A stretch of 64,000 nucleotides of DNA, from assembly GCF_008014745.1 (NCBI RefSeq), contig NZ_VPFD01000004.1, positions 309,152 to 373,151 on the forward strand. Direction: 5' to 3'. Position numbers and translations under genes: made by a program. Numbering within the stretch: the first letter of the stretch is position 1; each line of letters starts with the position of its first letter. The notes beneath the pieces were generated by a model. That model worked only from the letters and a program-made list of their open reading frames with translations, was not told where the DNA came from and ran no database searches. Shown here one piece after another: positions 57,958-64,000 of this stretch. The DNA is from Massilia arenae. GTDB lineage: Bacteria > Pseudomonadota > Gammaproteobacteria > Burkholderiales > Burkholderiaceae_D.

Positions 57958-59744
57958 AACTGCTCGACGTCCAGCGCCAGCACACCCGCCGCGCCGTCGA
58001 CGATCGACGTGCGCAGCCCCGGCGCCTGCGACAGGATGTGATCGGCGAAGAAGCGCGCGGTGGCGATCTTGGCGCGATAGAAGGCGGCATCGCCCTCGCC
58101 CGCATCGAGCTTGCCTTGCGCGACCAGCGCCGCGCGCGCCATCTGCCAGCCACCCAGCACGATCCCGGCCAGTTTCAGGTACGTCACGCTGCCGGCAAAC
58201 ACGGCGCGCACGTCCGATTTGACGTTGGCGACCACGTAGTCGACCACCTGCTCCAGCGCGGCCGCACCCTCCCGCAGGCTGCGCGCGATCGCGGCGTAGT
58301 CTTCTCCCTGCACCTCGCCCAGTTGGGCTTCGACCGCGCGGATCTGCGCGATCAGCGCCTTGGCCACCGCACCGCCATCGCGCACCGTCTTGCGCCCCAC
58401 CAGGTCGTTGGCCTGGATCGCCGTCGTGCCCTCATAAATGGTGAGGATCTTGGCGTCGCGGTAATGCTGGGCCGCACCGGTCTCTTCAATGAAGCCCATG
58501 CCGCCATGCACCTGCACGCCGTCGCGCGCGACGTTTTCACTCATCTCGGTCGACCAGCCCTTGATGACCGGGACCAGGTATTCATACATGGCCAGGTTCG
58601 CCTGGCGGGTCGCCTCATCGGGATGGTGATGCGCCAGGTCCGAGATGCCGGCGCCGACGTAGGCCAGCGCACGCGCGGCCTCGGTCTGCGCGCGCATCGA
58701 CATCAGCATGCGGCGCACGTCCGGGTGGTTGATGATCGCCACGGGAGCGCTTGATCCCGACACTTCGCGCGACTGGATGCGGTCTTTTGCAAACGCCACC
58801 GCCTGCTGGTAGGCGTGTTCGGCCAGGCCGACGCCCTGCATGCCGACGCCGAAGCGGGCCGCGTTCATCATGATGAACATGTATTCCAGGCCGCGGTTCT
58901 CTTCGCCCACCAGGGTGCCGATCGCGCCGCCGCCGTCGCCGAACTGCAGCACGGCCGTCGGGCTGGCCTTGATGCCCAGCTTGTGCTCGATCGAGACGCA
59001 GTGCACGTCGTTGCGGCTCCCTAATGAACCATCGTCGTTGATCAGGAATTTCGGCACGATGAACAGCGAGATGCCCTTCACGCCCGGCGGCGCATCGGGT
59101 GTGCGCGCCAGCACCAGGTGGACGATGTTCTCGGTCATGTCGTGATCGCCATAGGTGATGAAGATCTTGGTGCCGAAGATTTTATAGGTGCCATCACCCT
59201 GCGGCTCGGCGCGGGTGCGCACGGCCGCCAGGTCGGAACCGGCCTGCGGCTCGGTCAGGTTCATGGTGCCGGTCCACTGGCCCGAGATCAGCGGTTCGAG
59301 GAAGCGTGCTTTCTGTTCGTCGGAACCGGCGGTGAGCAGCGCCTCGATGGCGCCGTCGGACAGCAGCGCGACCAGCGCGAACGACAGGTTGGCGCCGTGC
59401 AGCATCTCCATGCAGGGCGTGGCCACCAGCTTGGGCAAGCCCTGGCCGCCGAATTCCTGCGGGTGCTGAACGCCCTGCCAGCCAGCGTCGGCGTAGGCGC
59501 GGAAGGCTTCCTTGAAACCCTTGGTCGTGGTGACCGCGCCATCCTTCCAGAAGCTGGGCTCCTTGTCGCCGGCATGGTTCAGCGGGGCGATCACTTCGCC
59601 GCAGAATTTCGCGTTTTCTTCCAGCACCGCTTCCACGGTGTCGGGCGTCGCGTCCTCGCAGCCGGGCAGCGCATTGACCTCGGCGAGGTTGGCCAGTTCA
59701 TTGAGGACGAACTGCATGTCTTTCAGCGGGGCGTTATAGCTCAC
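57954..59744 (-). CDS. Acyl-CoA dehydrogenase, DmdC-like subfamily
   Basis: 596 residues from GTG 59744 with AGGAG upstream. FAD-dependent alpha,beta-dehydrogenation of an acyl-CoA. LSDGAIEALLTAGSDEQKAR, TMNLTEPQAGSDLAAVRTRA (substrate/FAD loop), the C-terminal helical domain with EYLVPVIKGWSTEMSENVAR and the GGMGFIEETGAAQHYRDAKI glutamate region, then an extra C-terminal domain (about 470-596) typical of 3-methylthiopropanoyl-CoA dehydrogenase-like enzymes. Length about 600 matches this subgroup. The etfBA genes next door would supply its electron acceptor. Confidence 0.92.
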   Translation of the reverse strand: MSYNAPLKDMQFVLNELANLAEVNALPGCEDATPDTVEAVLEENAKFCGEVIAPLNHAGDKEPSFWKDGAVTTTKGFKEAFRAYADAGWQGVQHPQEFGGQGLPKLVATPCMEMLHGANLSFALVALLSDGAIEALLTAGSDEQKARFLEPLISGQWTGTMNLTEPQAGSDLAAVRTRAEPQGDGTYKIFGTKIFITYGDHDMTENIVHLVLARTPDAPPGVKGISLFIVPKFLINDDGSLGSRNDVHCVSIEHKLGIKASPTAVLQFGDGGGAIGTLVGEENRGLEYMFIMMNAARFGVGMQGVGLAEHAYQQAVAFAKDRIQSREVSGSSAPVAIINHPDVRRMLMSMRAQTEAARALAYVGAGISDLAHHHPDEATRQANLAMYEYLVPVIKGWSTEMSENVARDGVQVHGGMGFIEETGAAQHYRDAKILTIYEGTTAIQANDLVGRKTVRDGGAVAKALIAQIRAVEAQLGEVQGEDYAAIARSLREGAAALEQVVDYVVANVKSDVRAVFAGSVTYLKLAGIVLGGWQMARAALVAQGKLDAGEGDAAFYRAKIATARFFADHILSQAPGLRTSIVDGAAGVLALDVEQF

Positions 59745-59771
59745 CTATTGTCTCCTGATGGTCTCTCGTGC

Positions 59772-59807
59772 AAAAAAAACGCCGTTCCTGCGCGGGCGGG
59801 AACGGCG
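59772..59807 (-). terminator. etfBA terminator
   Basis: CGCCGTTCC and GGAACGGCG pair across a 10-base loop, followed on the minus strand by eight T residues. Confidence 0.9.
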
Positions 59808-59856
59808 TGTGCGGGTGCCTGTGGCGCGCGTCAGTCTCGATGAGCGCGCCGGCCGG

Positions 59857-60798
59857 TCAGCCCAGTTCCTTGACCAGCTCCGGCACGACCTCGAACAGGT
59901 CGCCCACCAGGCCGTAGTCGGCGACCGAGAAGATCGGCGCTTCCGGATCCTTGTTGATGGCGACGATGGTCTTCGAATCCTTCATGCCGGCCAAGTGCTG
60001 GATCGCGCCTGAAATGCCGACCGCGATGTACAGGGTCGGAGCGACGATCTTGCCGGTCTGGCCAACCTGCCAGTCGTTCGGCACGAAGCCGGCGTCGACC
60101 GCGGCGCGCGAAGCGCCCATGGCGGCGCCCAGCTTGTCGGCCAGCGGCTCCAGGATCTTGAAGTTGTCGGCCGAGCCGATGCCGCGACCACCAGAGACGA
60201 TCACCTTGGCGGCGGTCAGCTCGGGACGGTCCGACTTGGCCAGCTCGCGACCCACGAAGGTCGAGGTGCCCGAGTCGGCGACGGCAGTCACGTTTTCGAT
60301 GGCGGCCGAACCGCCGCCGGCTGCCGAATCGAAGGCGGTGCCGCGCACGGTGATGACCTTGACCTTGTCGCTCGACTGCACGGTGGCGATGGCATTGCCG
60401 GCGTAGATCGGACGCTCGAAGGTGTCGGGCGAGTCGACCTTGGTGATCTCGGAGATCTGCGCCACGTCCAGCTTGGCGGCCACGCGCGGCAGGATGTTCT
60501 TGCCGTAGGCGGTGGCCGGGGCCAGGATGTGCGAGTAGTCGCCGGCGATGGCCAGGATCTGCTCGGCCACGTTCTCGGCCAGGCCGTCGGCGAAGTGCGG
60601 CGCGTCGGCGACCAGCACCTTGGCCACGCCGGCGATCTGGGCGGCGGCTTCGGCGGCGGCCCCGCAGTTGCTGCCGGCAACCAGGATGTGGACCTCATTT
60701 GCACCACCTGCGCCGCACTGGGCGGCCGCGGTCACGGTGTGGTGGGTAGCGCCCTTCAGGGAGCCGTTGTCGTGTTCAGCAATGACTAATGCGACCAT
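59857..60798 (-). CDS. etfA: Electron transfer flavoprotein alpha subunit
   Basis: 313 residues. Binds FAD and, with EtfB, passes electrons from acyl-CoA dehydrogenases to ETF-quinone oxidoreductase. The C-terminal FAD domain has [60 protein letters not shown] and [11 protein letters not shown]. 34 bases after etfB. Confidence 0.97.
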   Translation of the reverse strand: MVALVIAEHDNGSLKGATHHTVTAAAQCGAGGANEVHILVAGSNCGAAAEAAAQIAGVAKVLVADAPHFADGLAENVAEQILAIAGDYSHILAPATAYGKNILPRVAAKLDVAQISEITKVDSPDTFERPIYAGNAIATVQSSDKVKVITVRGTAFDSAAGGGSAAIENVTAVADSGTSTFVGRELAKSDRPELTAAKVIVSGGRGIGSADNFKILEPLADKLGAAMGASRAAVDAGFVPNDWQVGQTGKIVAPTLYIAVGISGAIQHLAGMKDSKTIVAINKDPEAPIFSVADYGLVGDLFEVVPELVKELG

Positions 60799-60832
60799 GT
60801 TGATTCCTATGTATTAAGTAACGACAGACGGC

Positions 60833-61582
60833 TCAGATGACTTTGGCTTCGGTGCGCAGCTTCTGCACCAGGGTCGCCACGTCCGGCACCTTGACGCCGG
60901 CCGAACGCTTGGCCGGCTCGACGACCTTCAGGGTCTTCAGGCGCGGCGCGACGTCGACGCCCAGGTCTTCTGGCTTGATGGTCTCGAGCGGCTTCTTCTT
61001 TGCCTTCATGATGTTCGGCAGCGTCACGTAGCGCGGCTCGTTCAGGCGCAGGTCGGTGGTGATGATGGCGGGCAGGGTCAGGGCCACGGTTTCCAGGCCG
61101 CCGTCGACTTCGCGCGTCACGGTCACTTTACCGTCTTCCAGCACGACTTTCGACGCGAACGTGGCTTGCGGCCAGCCCAGCAGCGCAGCCAGCATCTGGC
61201 CGGTCTGGTTCGAATCGTCGTCGATCGCCTGCTTGCCCAGGATGATCAGCTGCGGCTGCTCCTTGTCGGCCAGCGCCTTGACGATCTTGGCCACGGCCAG
61301 CGGCTCGGTGTCGCCGGCGGTTTCCACCAGGATGCCGCGGTCGGCGCCGATCGCCATGCCGGTACGCAGGGTTTCCTGGCACTGGGCCACGCCCACCGAG
61401 ACCGCCACCACTTCGGTGACCTTGCCGCCCTCTTTCAGGCGGGTTGCCTCTTCGAGTGCGATCTCGTCGAACGGGTTCATCGACATCTTGACGTTGGCGA
61501 CATCGACGCCGCTATTGTCGGACTTGACGCGAACCTTGACGTTGTAGTCGACCACGCGTTTGACGGGTACCAGGACTTTCAT
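60833..61582 (-). CDS. etfB: Electron transfer flavoprotein beta subunit
   Basis: 249 residues. [40 protein letters not shown] and the signature [20 protein letters not shown] are typical of EtfB; it binds AMP. First gene of etfBA. Confidence 0.97.
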   Translation of the reverse strand: MKVLVPVKRVVDYNVKVRVKSDNSGVDVANVKMSMNPFDEIALEEATRLKEGGKVTEVVAVSVGVAQCQETLRTGMAIGADRGILVETAGDTEPLAVAKIVKALADKEQPQLIILGKQAIDDDSNQTGQMLAALLGWPQATFASKVVLEDGKVTVTREVDGGLETVALTLPAIITTDLRLNEPRYVTLPNIMKAKKKPLETIKPEDLGVDVAPRLKTLKVVEPAKRSAGVKVPDVATLVQKLRTEAKVI

Positions 61583-61625
61583 AGGGTGCCTTTAAAAATG
61601 GGATGGATCGAAATAAGTGGCATAG

Positions 61626-61673
61626 ATTATATGAGAAATCGACGCTCCGGGCCAAATTAAAGCACGATCGTGC
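61626..61673 (-). promoter_or_regulatory. etfBA promoter with upstream palindrome
   Basis: On the minus strand TTGGCC (61650-61655) and TATAAT (61626-61631) with an 18-bp spacer. Six bases upstream of the -35 lies the perfect 12-bp palindrome GCACGATCGTGC (61662-61673), a probable regulator site. Transcription would start about 40 bases before etfB. Confidence 0.65.
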
Positions 61674-61796
61674 GATTTTTAGTTAGAGGAAAACACCTAA
61701 TCGGCCCATTTCGGTTTTTACAAGGGGAGCGAACGGGGCTGGATGCCCCGTCTCAGGGTACGCACGCGGCCGCAGCATCGGCTGCAGCCTGTCACA

Positions 61797-62054
61797 TTAT
61801 TTGCGGCGCATCAGGAAGGTGAACTCGCCATTCTCATGGGTATGAGCCAGCAAGGCATTGCCGGTTTGTTTGGCGAAGGCCTGAAAGTCGCGCACGGAGC
61901 CGGTATCGGTGGCAACGATGCGCAGCACCTGGCCGGTTTCCATCTCGGCGAGCGCCTTCTTGGCTTTGAGGATGGGCAGCGGGCAGTTCAGTCCGCGTGC
62001 ATCCAGGTCTCTCTGGAATTCCATGGTGTCGGTTTCAAAAGTAATATCGCTCAT
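61797..62054 (-). CDS. TusA/SirA-family sulfur carrier protein
   Basis: 85 residues from ATG 62054. RDLDARGLNCPLPILKAKKA has the conserved sulfur-accepting cysteine of the CPxP motif, followed by LAEMETGQVLRIVATDTGSV. Members relay sulfur to tRNA thiolation or molybdenum cofactor pathways, or act in redox regulation; which one is not evident. An upstream in-frame ATG (62096) would add 14 non-conserved residues. No tusBCD nearby. Confidence 0.88.
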   Translation of the reverse strand: MSDITFETDTMEFQRDLDARGLNCPLPILKAKKALAEMETGQVLRIVATDTGSVRDFQAFAKQTGNALLAHTHENGEFTFLMRRK

Positions 62055-62521
62055 CGCATTACCTGCTTTGATTAAGTGGTCCAACTTCAGTCGCATACTA
62101 CTCCAATTCGGGCAGTATGACGCACCGCACCAAAATAGTCACACATTGTTGCAGGATTGCAACCGCAATGTGAATTGCTTGACCGTATTACATTGAGTGT
62201 GTACTGGATGCTCACGAATCGGCACTGCAGCGGTGCAGCATGCCCTCTAGATGCGGTCCGAATTGGGGCGCGCAATAGTCCGAATGACCATGAAAACAAA
62301 GTGTTACCACTTTCGGTCGGGATCGGGGCTACACATTGCCACCACCCCAAACGCGTCGTCCCCGCGCAGGCGGGGACCCAAGTTTTCATGCGCTGAGCCT
62401 ACGTAAATCGTAGTGGCTGCGCAAAGGACTTGGGTCCCCGCCTGCGCGGGGACGACGTGGTAAAGCTGATTGCAGGGACGACGTGTTGAAGCTAGATTCT
62501 AAAGGTGACGTTTGCTAAAGA
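62055..62521. other. Non-coding stretch between the TusA-like gene and alaS
   Basis: No convincing gene in 467 bases. A nested dyad CACATTGTTGC ... GCAA ... CAATGTG spans 62142-62172, upstream of the TusA-like gene. A palindromic repeat pair follows at 62355-62458 and a decayed fragment (AGGGACGACGTG) near 62475. On the minus strand CATACT around 62112 could be a -10 box for the TusA-like gene. Confidence 0.6.
62355..62458. repeat. Palindromic repeat pair downstream of alaS
   Basis: Unit one 62355-62382 and inverted unit two 62428-62458 share the GTCGTCCCCGCGCAGGCGGG core. Their spacer differs from that at 12.6 and 25.4 kb. Confidence 0.9.
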
Positions 62522-64000
62522 TCAGGCGCGTTCGCCGACCCAGCCAGCCACACCAGCCAGCGCTGCCGGCAGGCCCGAAGGATCGGTGCCGCCTGCTTGC
62601 GCCATATCAGGACGGCCGCCGCCCTTGCCGCCTACCTGCTGTGCGACGAAGTTCACCAGCTCGCCGGCTTTGACTTTACCGATGGCATCCTTGGTCACGC
62701 CCGCGATCAGGCTGACCTTGCCATCGACCACACTGGCCAACACGATGGCGGCCGTGCCCAGCTTGTCCTTCAGCTTGTCCATGGCTTCGCGCAGGGTGGC
62801 GACGTCGGCGCCTTCCATCGTTGCCGCCAGCACCTTGATGCCATTGACGTCGACTGCCTTGCCCAGCAGCTCGTCGCCCTGGCCGGCCGCCAGCTTCGAT
62901 TTCAGCGCGGCGACTTCTTTTTCCAGGGTCTTGACCTGGTCCTGCACCTGGGCGATGCGGGTGGTCAGCTCGTCCGGGCTGGTCTTGAGCGCGCCGGCCG
63001 CTTCGACCAGCTTGCGGTTGATCGACTGCACCAGCGCCAGGGCGCCCTCGCCCGTCACCGCTTCCACGCGGCGAATGCCGGCGGCGACGCCGCCTTCCGA
63101 CACGATCTTGAACAGGCCGATGTCGCCGGTGCGGGTCACGTGGACGCCGCCGCACAGCTCTTTCGAGGTGCCGATGTCCAGCACGCGCACGGTGTCGCCA
63201 TACTTCTCGCCGAACAGCGCCATCGCGCCATGCTTGACGGCGTCGTCGAAGGACATGTGGTGCGACTGGGTCGGGTGGTTCTCCAGGATTTCGCGGTTGA
63301 CGATGGCTTCCACTTGCGCGATTTCGTCGGCGGTCAGGGCTTGCGGGTGGCTGAAGTCGAAGCGGGTCTTGTCCGGATCGACCAGCGAACCCTTTTGCTG
63401 CACGTGGCTGCCCAGCACTTCGCGCAAGGCCTTGTGCATCAGGTGGGTCGCCGAGTGGTTGCGGATGGTGCGGCCGCGCTTGCCGGTATCGACCTGCGCG
63501 TCGACAGTGTCGCCGACCTTCAGCGAACCCTCGCGCAGCACGCCGTGGTGGCCGAACACGTCGGCCTGGATCTTGAGCGTGTCTTCCACGTCGAACTGCA
63601 TGCCGGCAGTACCGATGACGCCCTGGTCGCCGACCTGGCCGCCCGATTCGGCATAGAACGGGGTGGTGTCGAGCACGACGATGCCGGCCTGGCCGGCCTT
63701 GAGCTCGTCGACCTTCACGCCGTCGGCGTACAGCGCCAGCACGTGGGTGTTGTGGGCCAGCGAGTCGTAGCCGACGAACTTGGTCTTCTCGCCTGCGTAC
63801 TCGACGTTGGCGGCCATCTTGAACTTGCCGGCGGCGCGCGCGGTCTTCTTCTGCTGTTCCATGGCGGCGGCGAAGCCGGCCTCGTCGAGCGTCACGTTGC
63901 GCTCGCGGCAGATGTCGGCGGTCAGGTCGAGCGGGAAGCCGTAGGTGTCGTACAGGGTAAAGGCGGTGGCGCCATCGAGGTTCTTCGGATCCTTGGCCAG
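62522..64000 (-). CDS. alaS: Alanyl-tRNA synthetase, 3' part cut by window edge
   Basis: Charges tRNA-Ala. 492 C-terminal residues are present; the frame runs open off the right edge, so the aminoacylation core is mostly outside. Visible: [20 protein letters not shown], the editing-domain zinc motif [16 protein letters not shown] (HxxxH), the [20 protein letters not shown] segment with the third and fourth ligands, and the C-terminal coiled coil and DHHA1-like domain ([15 protein letters not shown]). The canonical CGGTH is CGGVH here. Full-length proteins are about 870 residues. Confidence 0.96.
   Translation of the reverse strand: MAKDPKNLDGATAFTLYDTYGFPLDLTADICRERNVTLDEAGFAAAMEQQKKTARAAGKFKMAANVEYAGEKTKFVGYDSLAHNTHVLALYADGVKVDELKAGQAGIVVLDTTPFYAESGGQVGDQGVIGTAGMQFDVEDTLKIQADVFGHHGVLREGSLKVGDTVDAQVDTGKRGRTIRNHSATHLMHKALREVLGSHVQQKGSLVDPDKTRFDFSHPQALTADEIAQVEAIVNREILENHPTQSHHMSFDDAVKHGAMALFGEKYGDTVRVLDIGTSKELCGGVHVTRTGDIGLFKIVSEGGVAAGIRRVEAVTGEGALALVQSINRKLVEAAGALKTSPDELTTRIAQVQDQVKTLEKEVAALKSKLAAGQGDELLGKAVDVNGIKVLAATMEGADVATLREAMDKLKDKLGTAAIVLASVVDGKVSLIAGVTKDAIGKVKAGELVNFVAQQVGGKGGGRPDMAQAGGTDPSGLPAALAGVAGWVGERA

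Overview
The window is about 64 kb of GC-rich chromosome from a Betaproteobacterium, most likely an Oxalobacteraceae member such as Massilia or a close relative. The case rests on the gyrA-serC-pheA-hisC-tyrA-aroA-cmk-rpsA order, a betaproteobacterial-type tmRNA, a DUF3579 protein, a CobD/CbiB-like protein beside a Nudix CoA pyrophosphatase, a PEP-CTERM protein, and FliT and YjfB-type motility proteins. Both ends are cut inside housekeeping genes: rpsA on the left and alaS on the right. No phage, CRISPR array or large island is visible; the only mobile element is one decayed IS1595-type insertion.

Layout. 1-11.4 kb is a minus-strand run from gyrA through serine, aromatic and histidine biosynthesis genes to cmk and rpsA. 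11.8-18.6 kb holds a short OmpA-like protein, ubiG with a HAD phosphatase that may be the MurNAc-6-P phosphatase MupP, a glycine-zipper protein, a methyltransferase, ssrA (tmRNA), a FabZ-like hotdog protein, mntP behind a yybP-ykoY manganese riboswitch, and a PfpI-family protein. 18.7-28.4 kb has an isolated tssF-tssG pair (type VI secretion baseplate), a MATE pump, a DPP-IV-type peptidase, a PerM-type permease flanked by two CsbD genes, a methyltransferase and fliT. 28.5-37.4 kb has a candidate structured ncRNA behind a FimV-like gene, fumC, small RNA-binding and DUF883 proteins, a gspA-gspB-mobB-yjfB run and a long GIN/DUF2807 repeat protein. 37.6-42.2 kb is a tightly coupled GlcNAc salvage operon (kinase, nagA, SIS-type deaminase, nagZ) with a strong promoter. 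42.4-53.3 kb is mixed: a TPR protein, the IS, a flavodoxin-like protein, a GntR/UTRA regulator, a PH-domain protein, a PEP-CTERM protein with a disrupted 5' end, an SDR, an M16 peptidase, a CBS protein and DUF3579. 53.4-64 kb holds cobD/cbiB-like, nudix, rpsP-rimM-trmD-rplS, acyl-CoA dehydrogenase, etfBA, a TusA-like protein and alaS.

Functional links. NagZ, the GlcNAc kinase, NagA and the SIS deaminase together convert peptidoglycan-derived GlcNAc into fructose-6-P. The UTRA regulator 4 kb away and the MupP-like phosphatase could belong to the same wall-recycling physiology. EtfAB would accept electrons from the neighbouring acyl-CoA dehydrogenase. GspA/GspB would help type II secretion assemble through peptidoglycan. 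A dispersed palindromic repeat family occupies five intergenic sites. The least explained items are the candidate ncRNA at 28.5-28.8 kb, the alternating GSG/GPG repeat protein, and the tssFG pair with no other type VI genes in sight.
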